Below are positions 1 through 10,079 of a stretch of 64,000 nucleotides of DNA, piece by piece. Below the pieces are notes generated by a model that saw nothing but the letters and a program-made list of their open reading frames with translations, made no database searches and was not told the origin of the DNA. The translations under genes were made by a program, and so were the position numbers. Origin of the DNA: Camillea tinctor (lineage: Eukaryota; Ascomycota; Sordariomycetes; Xylariales; Xylariaceae); assembly GCA_022578605.1 (NCBI GenBank), contig MU394103.1:186001-250000 (forward strand). Direction: 5' to 3'. The stretch's first letter is position 1. Each line of letters starts with the position of its first letter.

Positions 1-3000
1 AACTAAAACGCTATAAAATAATATTTACTTTTATTATTTTTTTATAATAATGTTTTAAATATAATATACTTTAAAACGTTAATTTTTATTAATATTTACT
101 TTTTAAAATCAAAATGCATTAAAAAAAAGCCTTTTTAAATGCAACTTAAAGCTTTTTAAAAGCCTTTTTTACTAGCTTATTTAAAAAGTTTTTACTTAGT
201 TTTTTCTTAAATCTACTTCTTTTAAATAGCATATTAATAAGGCAGCAATCCAAAAAAACTTTTTAATAAAACAGCAATAAAAGTTACAAAACTTAATAAA
301 TTATTATACATTATAAATAAACTTTAATATAAACTATTTTATTATAGTTTTAATTTTATTAAAGTTTATAAAAATTTTTTCTTTAAAAATAACATATTTT
401 AAAAACTTTATAAAAAATTAATAAAATTAACATTTAAACGATTTAATATATAAGTTAGCTTTTTATAATTTATTAATAACTTTTTAAAAGTGCTTTATAT
501 ATATTTTCTTATTTTAAAAAAAAATTAATATATTATTTAAATATATTATATAAAATATATTAATAATATTATAAAATACTTTTTATATATAGCTTTAAAA
601 AGTAATAAAAGCGTTAATAAAACTTATAAATATAATTAAAAACTTAAAATATTTATAACAAATACAAAATGCAATTTTTTATTTATTTTTTAACTTAATA
701 CAAATTTAATAATAAGCATTTTTTAAGTTTATTTTAAAAAAAACTATAGCATTAAAAATCCTATTTAACAATTTAAAAATAAAAAAAAAAATATAACAAT
801 TTTTAACCGTTATTTTATTAAAACTTTTATAATTAACATAAAGTTTTAATCTTTTGTTTTTTTTAAATATAAATAATATAAAAACACTAATTAAACTAAT
901 AAATTTTTATATTTTCTTACTTACTTTTATTTTATTAATATACTTATAAAGCTTTTTTAATTTATTTTTTACTAAAAAATAAATAAAATAATAAAGCATT
1001 TTAGCGCCAAGCTATAAATAAATAGCATAATTAGTTTTTTTATAACTAAAAAAAATGTCAGCGTTATTTATATTAAAAAAAAAGCGCTTATTATAAAAAG
1101 TTTTAAATATTTCGTTAATAGTATTAAGATTTATAAATTATTCAAAATCGTTACTATTTTAATTTACTTTTTTAATAAAAAATTTAAAAAAAATATAACT
1201 ACATAATAATTAACTTAATTTTTATATACTTTAATAAACTTTTTAAAATTTAATAGTTTAAAAAATGTTAAAATTAACTTAAAAAACTATTAATTATTAA
1301 TAAAATTTAAAATAATACGTTGCTTTTTTAATATACTTTAAAATAAAAATAAAAAACTTCTTTTTATTTTAAAGTTTTTATTAATAGCAATATAAAAACA
1401 ATATAGTTGTTTTTTAATTTTTTAATAATTAATAATAAAAAAATTTACTTAATAAACTTTATAAATAAATATATTTAAAGCTTTTATAACTTTTAAAAAT
1501 ATTACTTTATAAAGTACTTAATTTAACTTATAAATAAAAGCAAAAATATAGCTAACTAAATTTACTACTATATAAATATTTAAATTAACGTAAGTAAAAA
1601 TAACAGCTTTTTATATAAATAAAAAAAAAAATAATATAAAAAGCTTAAAAAAAAATTAAAACCTTTATAAAAAAGGTTTTTTACAGCTTAAAATTAAAAA
1701 AAGCACTTAAGCCTTTAACTTGTTTCTTTAACTATTATTTAACTTTAAACATTTACAGCAAAAATAGTTAAATAAACTACATTTTTAATAAGATTTATTA
1801 TTTAACTTTTAATTAATTTTAAGTATATTTTTTTAAGCTTTACTTTATATAATATTAATATTACTTTTTTTTCTATAGCTTTTTCGGCCCCTATAGCTAC
1901 GTTTTCTTAAATATCTTTTTTTATAATAAATTTTTTTTTTTAACTTTATAATACAAGCTAATTTTAAAAACTAATAAGTTAATTTTATTTAAATTTTAAA
2001 CTAACTTCGTTATTATTTTAATTCCGTTTTTTACTACTTGCGACTTTTCGGTTTTAATTACATTAATTATTAATAAATAAGTTTTACCTTTTAATAACTA
2101 AATTAACCATATTATTCTTTTTTATAAATAACTTATTAACATAATTAATAATAAAAGTTTATAAAATAAATAGTAATTTAATAAAAAAAATAATAAATTG
2201 CTTTAATTACAACTTTTATTTACTTTATTACAACTTTAAACTTAAAAAATAATAGTCGAAACTATAAAAATTTTATTTTAACTTTTATATAGCTTATTAA
2301 TAATTAATAACAAAAATAACTATAAAGTTTTTAAAAGCTTTAATATAAAACTTAGTTTACTTTTTAAAGTAATACTGATTATTTTTAAAACGTTGCAATT
2401 TTTTTTTACTTACAAATTTAATTTAAGTTAAATATAATTTCTTAAAATTAAGTTTTATTTTATTTTTTATAAAAAAAATTTTAATAGCGCTTTTTTAAAA
2501 TTTTTATAAAGCATACTTAAAAATAAACTTACATTTTTTTACTTAAAATTTTTACTTAAAATAATAAAACTTAAAAAAAAGTTTATTATATTTAAAATAA
2601 ATAATTTTATTTATGTTAAAGTTAAAATTTTTATTTATTTTGTTATTATTTTAAGCTTATTACAAAATTAAATTAAGTTTATTATAATTATTACTATTAA
2701 AAGTATTATTAAAATTTAAACTAAAATTATTTAAAAAGTCGTTAAAGTTTTCTTTATTTTGCTATTACTTTCGTTATTATTTTTGCAACTTTTTCAATTA
2801 TTATTATAATTTAACAATATTACTACGCTATGCTTTTTTTTTTTTCAATATAAGTTTAAAATCATTTTTTTAGCTTAATACAATTAATAATAATATTGTT
2901 TTATTAATTATTAAACTATAAAGTCTATAACTTTTATTAAGTTTAAAAAAAGTTTTATAAAGGCTTTTATATAGCTTTTTTTATTTTACTTAGTTCTTTT

Positions 3001-4560
3001 CGTTTATTAAGCCCTTTTTATTAGCCTTTTTATATAATATTAGTTATATTAAAGTAAATTTATTAATTTATTTTAAATTAAGCTTAAGTCGTAACTAGCA
3101 TAACTTTCGTTCGTTTTACGTACTAAAATTATTTATAGTTATAAGTAGCTTTAAAGTAAAAACATTTAAGTTATTACGCAAAGAATTAAGCTAAGTACAA
3201 CTAGTATATACTATAAAGGTAATAAAAGATAAAAACAAATACTTATCTTTTTTAATACTATAAAAAAGCAAAAGCCCTTATATATAGTAAATGTAAGCCG
3301 TACTAAAGGCTAATTCCCTAATTAAATAGCTGCTGCCATAACATTTATATAACGGTTTATATAAACAAATTTATAAACTTTAATAAGTACTTTAATTAGC
3401 ACTTTTTTTATAAATAAAAGGTTATATATAACTTTAATTAATTAATTATAACAATATTAAAAAGCTATTAAATAGTTTATTAAAATAGTTAAAAATAAAT
3501 AAATATAAGGTATAAAGTTTTTTACTTTAAAGTAAATTATTTATAATATATATTTACATATTTTTTAATAGTTAAATACGTAATAAATTTATTTTTAATT
3601 TTTTTAAAATAATTAACTTATTAAAAAAAAGCATAAACGCGTTTTTACCGCTATATATTCTCGTTTATATTATATTTACTTTTTAAAATAAATTTACGTA
3701 AAAAAAACTTAAATATTTTTAAAAGTAAAATTAATATAAACCTTAAATTTACAAATATTTATATAGCGTTAAATTTAAAACTATTTAATAAATTAAATTA
3801 ATAAAGCTTTAAGTTAAATTATTTAAAACGTTTATTTAAAAAACTTTTTTTAATTGCTTTTTTTAAAGCAATTATACGTTTTAAGTAAAAATAAAGGTTT
3901 AAAATTTACTTTTATTAAAAGCCGGCTTTTATAAGCAATTAATAAAGCTAATTATTAAAGTAATTAAAATATATTATATAAAAATAAAAAGCATTAAAAG
4001 CATAATTATATTTAAAATAATTAAAAATTTTTAAAAATAATATATAAAAAGTAAAAACATATAATTTTTAATAGTTAATTTTATTATTTTAACTTAAATA
4101 TTAAGTTTATTTATAAATATTGCTTAATTTAACTTAAATATAGTATAATATAGTTTAAAAAATATTTTAATAATTTATTTATAATTTTAATTATAAAAAA
4201 GCAACTTTTAACGTTAATTTAAATTTTATATAAAAATTTAAATAAAAATATAATAAAAGTTTTATAAAATTTTAAATAAAAAGCTAATATGCTTATTTTT
4301 TTAAGAAATTATGCTTTTTAAGTTATAAAATAAAAATTAACATTTTTATTATATAACTTTAAAACGGCTAATTAAGTATAAATTATTTAGCTTTTAATGC
4401 TTTTTAAAAAACTTAAAAAGCAGTTAAAAAGTAAATAAAAGTTTAAGTAAAGTAACTATGTTATTTTTAATATAAAATTACAATTTTCATTAATTAGCTT
4501 ATATTAAAAAAGTAAAAGCAGCAGTTAGTTTTAGTAAAACATATTAAAAATTATACTTTA
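1..4560. repeat. AT-rich island, probable RIP-degraded repeat
   Basis: Almost every base is A or T, with TpA, TpT and ApA steps everywhere, C and G very rare and stop codons in all frames. No gene can be read. The composition changes abruptly near 4560 to ordinary mixed sequence. In filamentous ascomycetes this pattern is what repeat-induced point mutation (C to T on both strands, favouring CpA) leaves of an old transposon. I cannot name the original element because no protein motif survives. The left edge lies outside the window. Confidence 0.8.
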
Positions 4561-4806
4561 CATGCCTGAAACATGTGATTTGGAGGCTACTATCTATGGA
4601 GCGATCTCTTTCTAACTTAGATTATGTTCCCGAGGGTTACTTAACATGTAGAAGCTGTCTAGGTTTGTACTATTGCTGAAATGGCTTGGCTTCCAATTTG
4701 GGATTTGGAAATAAACCGACTTCTTATTAGGTCAGATGTTCATTGTTCGTGTGTTAATAGTTTCACGTACCTATTTTAAGATACCTACCCTACGACACAT
4801 CGTTTG

Positions 4807-4940
4807 TGAGGAGCTAAGCCCTGAGAACAAAGAACACGCTTGTATGTGTACAGAGTGAGGGGCTGCTACGCAGCCTCCTAGTTTAGTTCCTCACGTAATA
4901 ACGACTTCGTTATGCCCTCACGAAGGCTTCCATCGTGACA
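4807..4940 (+). repeat. 134-bp dispersed element, copy 1
   Basis: First of three near-identical copies. It starts TGAGGAGCTAAG and ends ATCGTGACA. It is flanked by a 7-bp duplication with one mismatch (TCGTTTG at 4800-4806, TCGTTTA at 4941-4947). It contains an inner hairpin, ATAACGA-CT-TCGTTAT, and a GGCTGCTACGCAGCC segment. TG...CA ends suggest a solo LTR, but the duplication is 7 bp rather than 5, so a short non-autonomous element is equally possible. Confidence 0.75.
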
Positions 4941-5980
4941 TCGTTTAATATGTACCTAAAGGGCACATTGACTACGAGGCTGCATTATGGCTAGCCCTGG
5001 TCTAGGTATTTGGGATGTATATTTTATCAGCAATAGTGAAGTGTGGGATTGTTGGGAAGTCAACCTAATGGAACCTTCCAAAAAGCGGATTCAGCCCTTC
5101 AAACTATCCAAGCAGGTGGGTACATAGTAATCTCAGTTGCACATAGCTTGCTATCACTCAACGTAGTGACCGCCGGTGTTTAGTCTATATATACTCATAC
5201 GACGCGGATTCTCTCCTATGGAAAGACGACATAGCACATCCTTTTCTGACCAAACCCTATCTCACAATATTCTTCAGCATCATTACTACTTCACTAATTT
5301 TACCGCCATTGCAAAGATAGAAAATGACAAATATCGCTGTGCCGCGATACTTAAGTGTCAGGAGTGACAGGTCACATAGTACCTGGGCAAAAGGATTGTT
5401 GTTACTATATGTATGTATCGGTAATACTTGTAGTTGTACTTTTATTCCTTGCTTGATATCTTGTCCTTCATGACCGTAAGTCTGTATTCATCCTCAGTGC
5501 GCGAGTCTCGTGACTAGGAGCTGGACAATGACCTAACCTAGGTTAATTCCTAGCCACGATACCTTGTATAAGGGATCTGCCGGTAGGGTACGAAATGAAG
5601 GGGAAATATGAGTTGTATTCGGTTAGGTCCTATCCATCTGCTGTCTAGTTGACCCCGCTCACAGCGTACTAATATGGCCTAATTATGGGTCTTGACTTTC
5701 TCGCCCCCACAGATCTAATAAAAGACTGAGCATTTCCAATTGATGGGGCCACAGTACACAGACCCGCATATACCTATCAGTCCAGGCACAATTGTCTACA
5801 GGCACAATCGCCAACATTGAACACCATAAAAGATATAGGGAGATGGTTCAACTTAGAAACCTCAGATGTGACACAATTATTCTTAGCCGTTTTAAAAGTA
5901 GCTCATCAATTTAGGTCCTGATACTGATAGTACATAAAAGAGATTCCCAGTGGCTATACGCTGGCGGCAGCAGAGTCGCT
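4941..5980. other. Gene-free stretch
   Basis: The sequence is of ordinary composition between the first 134-bp element and the membrane-GTPase gene. Only a 63-codon open frame (5176-5367) occurs and it shows no motif. I see no gene here. The distal part probably carries the 3' untranslated region and terminator of the minus-strand gene that stops at 5981. Confidence 0.5.
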
Positions 5981-7374
5981 TTAGCAGAGTTGAATCTCAT
6001 CCGATGCTATCGACCCTGAAGATTGACTACGCGATAGGTATTGTTGTATAGAACGAATTATTCGCCTCAAATACGATAAGCTTAGCTTCAACGACTTTGT
6101 GGCAAGTTTCATTTTTTCCCTTTCAACAACATCACCTACGGCAAGTCTCATGCGTTGATCCACCGGGAATTCGCCTTGGACGGCCCAGCCATTCTCCTCC
6201 GCCAGAGATGCTGCTGCTTCCATTCTCAACTGTGAAATCGTCGGAAATTCTATTCGAGGCATTTCCCGGGGCAGTTTACGCTCCATGTTGAAGATCAAAA
6301 CCGTAGGATAGCCTGCCACCTTTTCCATGTACTGTTTGAAACGTTGGGGGAAGTCTGCCTTTAGGTCCTCAACGATAATATAAGCGTCGCATTGAAGACT
6401 TTTCCAATCCCCGTGTTTCCATCCCGAGTCGACCACTTCCACCTTGGTCGGTACTATGCCAGCGACGTAATGGCAGAATGTTGTTTGTTGGTGGGTAGGA
6501 ACATACTATTGCTTGTCAGAAGAAATTCATCAAACCCCAGAAGTCTGACTCACTTTATTTACACTGATACCATTAATTTTGTTCATCAAATACGTCTTCC
6601 CAGCCTTATTTGGTCCTAGAATTCCAATTTTGATCTCGGAGTACTTCCACGGTAAAGGAGCGAGTCCGTTATCAAGTAGGGAGGGCTGTCTTGTTAATAG
6701 GTCGAGCGTCCGAGCGAGCTCCAGGCTGCGAACAAAGCTAATGGAAGATAGGAACTGCATTTATCATCAGAAACAACCCATGAGGACAGTAAGGGGGTTT
6801 CTCACAACTTGAAAAAAAAGGGGATCTTTGGAAAGAAAAGCCATAGCATCAATAGCTGACATGCTGAGTATCATGAAGATTTGTTGGTACCATACTTTAT
6901 ATGATGTTTGAACCCATATAGTATGGTAGATAACCAGACTTAGTGTTGCTGGTCTGCTATCGGGTAAGACAACTATTATAGCAACAAAAGCCAGTGTTTC
7001 TATAATTGAAAACAATACGCTGGGTCTGAATTTGACCATTCCATTTAGTTTAAAGCTGACCAGCGTGACTAGAGAAACCTGCAGTGACTTTATCGTTTTT
7101 ATGTTAGTTGCGAATCATAAGCAGGTATTGATAAGCAGAAACTGACTTCAAAAGACAAGATGCAGAAAAGGCCACATATTGCAAAGCGGTTCGACCAAGT
7201 GCCGCTCCAAGTTTGGGCAAGAATAGCAAGTGTAAAGCCACAAGCGCAGGTAAGTAGGAAATGAGCTAAGTAACACCACGAGAGCCTATACCCGTAAAGG
7301 CAGACTGAAAACCATAACGCACGAATGGCCGTTTGGATCAGTAGGATGGCTGTGATTAAAAATAAAATATTCAT
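5981..7374 (-). CDS. Multi-span membrane protein with C-terminal divergent ARF/Ras-like GTPase domain
   Basis: I assemble four exons: 7374-7147, 7078-6806, 6754-6554 and 6505-5981 (408 aa). All introns are phase 0: GTCAGT...CTGCAG with a CTAAC branch site, GTGAGA...TGCAG (51 bp), and GTGAGT...CTGAC...AATAG (48 bp). Residues 1-160 are strongly hydrophobic, with about five membrane spans. After a linker comes a G1/P-loop, GILGPNKAGKTYLMNK (about residues 215-230). It is followed by a switch-like YVPT, a degenerate G3 (VEVVDSGW), and VLIFNMER where a small GTPase would have its NKxD motif. The order and spacing match the ARF/Ras fold, but guanine specificity looks weakened. The N-terminal half loosely resembles the TMD0 of fungal ABCC transporters; the P-loop is not of ABC type. 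The gene lies between copies 1 and 2 of the 134-bp element. The function is unknown; two adjacent genes instead of one is the main alternative. Confidence 0.55.
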
Positions 7375-8869
7375 GATTGCTAGTCGATTCTAAGTGTGTA
7401 GGTGTTGAGATACGAGGATGTGCTGTAGTGTATTAGTCTAGGAGAGAGAGAAACGTGTGGTGGGCAAGAGCCAACCTATATAGGGGGGAGGCACAGGGGC
7501 CATATTATGGGACTGTGCCCCTATTTTCCTATAGGAAGGTCTATCAGTCTTGTTAGTATCAGCTCAGAAGTCTCGCTGAACTATTCCATGGCGGCCTCCT
7601 TGATTTTCCTTATTCGTTCCATCAATAACGTTTCGTATGCGACTTGTAGGCATCAGCTGCCTTTATTATAGTCCTATCCTGCTTCTTGGTCGGATTGGGT
7701 GCTTTTATTACTGGGACGACTAAAAGGCGATCAAAGTAAACTATGGAGAAATCGTTCAGCGTAGTCACCCTATCTAGACATACGGAATCCTGGTGCTGTT
7801 ACGAGTCATTTGGAGGATTTGTCTAACTATACTGTTACCTCAAGCTGTTCCTCGGAATGTGTATACCCTCTGAAATTCTAATACAACCTTTACGTAGGGG
7901 TCTCGTATCTAATATTAGTATTACTCTATCTAATAGCTCTTGTAAAGCATACAACGAAGAGATCGATGTCCTACAGCTGTATATACCTACACAAGCGTTG
8001 CGTATGCGTAAGTCGTTGGCCGCCAAATGGTAGTCCTTTAGAATACTCAGTTGTGGGATATTTTTGCCGACTGTGCTCCGGATAAGGGATGTCGCTTCTG
8101 TTGAAAGAGTAGCTATAGGGACGACTATGGCCTATAGAAGACCAAGGAAATCTATGGCCTAACCGACAAATAGATGATTTTCTTCAATAAGTTAATAGAG
8201 CTAGCTGTTCTACCCCGTTGTGGTATATTAGCCAAACCCGATGGATGTAATGCAGGTTAGTAGCACCTGACAGAATATCTAGGACACGTTTCTCAATTTT
8301 CGTAAAGTATATCTCTAACTCTAGCTATCGGATCAACAGCGATGTATTTTCTGCCGTAAGTCATGCCGCTGGCATCGACTCGTCAAAAACTGTATGTCTA
8401 CATTGTATCTACATCGTATTCGATACTTTGACCTAGGCCCATTGATAAAAACACATATTATGTCGAGTTTTCGGGCATAGTCTTTGTTCTCGACAGGTAG
8501 TAACATCCTGCCGTCAGTTTTATCTCTTATCGAAATAACCACTTCACCAACTACCATATGCATGGTGTCACAATTAGAGTTATATCTAAAATTGGTCTGG
8601 AAGAGCCATACCTTCTCAAGGAGAGACACCTATTGTTACGTATACATATACACAATTTATATATTACTATTCGACCCCGTATATCAGTTGCCATGCACCT
8701 ATTTAAATATTTGACTTCGAACTTAAATTTAGGGTAGATTTCTCTCACGAGACATGCTGCATAGTAGCAGAGAATGAAGTAGTTGTTTCGTGGGGGACCT
8801 AATTGTAGCTTCTTGGTCTCAGGGTTCATATACACACGTATCTTGCCTTTTGTCTTGCCGATATGATAT
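7375..8869. other. Gene-free stretch with uninterpreted small open frames
   Basis: This stretch is upstream of the membrane-GTPase gene. Several minus-strand open frames of 60-100 codons (7835-8026, 8333-8629, 8551-8835) occur without recognisable domains, sensible starts or splice links that I could join. They may be remnants of a decayed element or simply chance frames. Promoter elements of the minus gene are expected near 7380-7500. Confidence 0.35.
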
Positions 8870-9003
8870 TGTCATGTTGTGAGCCTTAGTGAGATCATAA
8901 CGAAGTCGTTGTTGCATGAGGAACTAAACTAGGAGGCTGCGTAGCAACCCATCACTCTGTATACGTATAAACGTGTTCTTTGTTCTAAGGGCTTAGCTCC
9001 TCA
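8870..9003 (-). repeat. 134-bp dispersed element, copy 2 (inverted)
   Basis: This is the reverse complement of copy 1, with scattered substitutions. On the plus strand it begins TGTCATG and ends GCTCCTCA. The flanks ATGATAT (8863-8869) and CAGATAT (9004-9010) share GATAT, which fits a decayed 7-bp target duplication. The hairpin AACGA-TCGTT has partly diverged. It faces copy 1 across about 3.9 kb containing the membrane-GTPase gene. Confidence 0.72.
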
Positions 9004-9489
9004 CAGATATGTACCATCCACTTTCTTTCGCCGCGGAGCCCGAGTCACATACATAATACGACTCCTAACGACTTCATTGTGATAATAAGTGCATCTTGCC
9101 TGCATAATACAGAAACCCTTGCTTATCACACCCTACTTCTGCTGTAAATAGATGTCCTACTGTTGGTGGTCTACGGAGGTGACTTCCTTAATAGCAGCAA
9201 CTGTGTCGATCTAGGAGAACCCATTGCTCATTTGACTCTCCTCGTATCTTACTAAAGCCTCACGAGAGTTACTAAGTCCCTTAGCAAGTGATCAGCCTAC
9301 GGAGACCCGAACAATTTGGTCAGAAGTAGAAGGTCGAGGAAGACTCGACCGCTTTGCCACTTACTTGTCAAGGGTGAGGATTGGGGATGGCCTCATTCAT
9401 ATCAAACTGTACTCAATAAGGCAGTCTTATATAGGCCCTTGATTTGAGCTCCGCTTGAAATGGTTGGTAAAAGGGTAGATCTCCAAGTG
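9004..9489. other. Spacer between copies 2 and 3 of the 134-bp element
   Basis: No reading frame or motif of note. The region is of mixed composition and moderately pyrimidine-rich. A short stretch near 9070 (CTAACGACTTCATTGTGATA) resembles the hairpin part of the 134-bp element and could be a fragment of a further copy. Confidence 0.35.
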
Positions 9490-9622
9490 TGAGGAGCTAG
9501 GCTTGAGAACAAAGAACACGTTTGTATGTATACAGAGTGAGGGGCTGCTACGCAGCCTCCTAGTTTAGTTCCTCGCGCAACAACGACTTCGTTATGCCCT
9601 CACTAAGGCTCGCATCGTGACA
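9490..9622 (+). repeat. 133-bp dispersed element, copy 3
   Basis: Very similar to copy 1 and in the same orientation. It starts TGAGGAGCTAGGC and ends GCATCGTGACA. The flanking 7-bp target duplication is perfect: CCAAGTG at 9483-9489 and 9623-9629. This copy defines the element ends most clearly and shows that it transposed as a discrete unit. Confidence 0.8.
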
Positions 9623-9774
9623 CCAAGTGTAACCAACAAACCACACGATATTGTGGCCGTATAAATGCAGTTATACGTCTTCTGATACGCCTGTGCCCCC
9701 AGAAGATATAGTCCTGGCAGTACGTCGAGGGATTAATTAGGATGCGGAATGAGCGAGTCGTTCGGCATGGAACT

Positions 9775-9904
9775 GACTTCCTAGGAAGTCACATTTGGCA
9801 AGAGGGCGAGACGGCGGCCTCTTCGTCCAGGGATAAATGCATGATTGTGTACGGAGTGTACATGAAGGCGAGGGGGCAAAGGGACGACTTCCTAGGAAGT
9901 TGTC
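9775..9904. repeat. Palindrome pair CTTCCTAGGAAG, left side of the Ulp1-like gene
   Basis: There are two palindromes 108 bp apart. One is a perfect 16-mer, GACTTCCTAGGAAGTC (9775-9790). The other is a 22-bp imperfect palindrome around ACTTCCTAGGAAGT (9883-9904). The same 12-bp core occurs only twice more in the window, as another pair at 13492-13552. They lie 176-305 bp before the Ulp1-like start codon. They could be a dimeric regulator's sites or subterminal motifs of a mobile element. Confidence 0.6.
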
Positions 9905-9965
9905 CGGCGTGGACCACTCGCCGGAATACACATATCACAGGCCCAACCCTGTTTAGATGTGAAGG

Positions 9966-9975
9966 GATATAAGAA
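9966..9975 (+). promoter_or_regulatory. Possible TATA box of the Ulp1-like gene
   Basis: A GATATAAG motif about 110 bp upstream of the ATG at 10080 is followed by a pyrimidine-rich stretch (CCCCCTCCTCC). This is the usual look of a fungal core promoter. Placement is by sequence only. Confidence 0.35.
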
Positions 9976-10079
9976 GCCCCCTCCTCCCCCCTTCCCTTTC
10001 ACAAACGGAAAGCAAAGTACCCCTATTTCAAGATTGTTCGGAACACTATATCTATCTTTCGACCAACCTTCTTTTCAAC

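Noticed and set aside
5176..5367. 63-codon plus-strand open frame
   Set aside because: Short, no motif, no promoter or splice context. Likely chance.
5981..7374. Reading the membrane-GTPase gene as a truncated ABCC transporter
   Set aside because: The N-terminal half is loosely TMD0-like, but the P-loop GPNKAGKT and downstream motifs are of small-GTPase type and no ABC signature (LSGGQ) or Walker B is present.
8333..8835. Overlapping minus-strand frames of about 95 codons
   Set aside because: Residue usage looks non-coding, no domain is recognisable and no splice links could be built. Kept only as a note in the gap entry.
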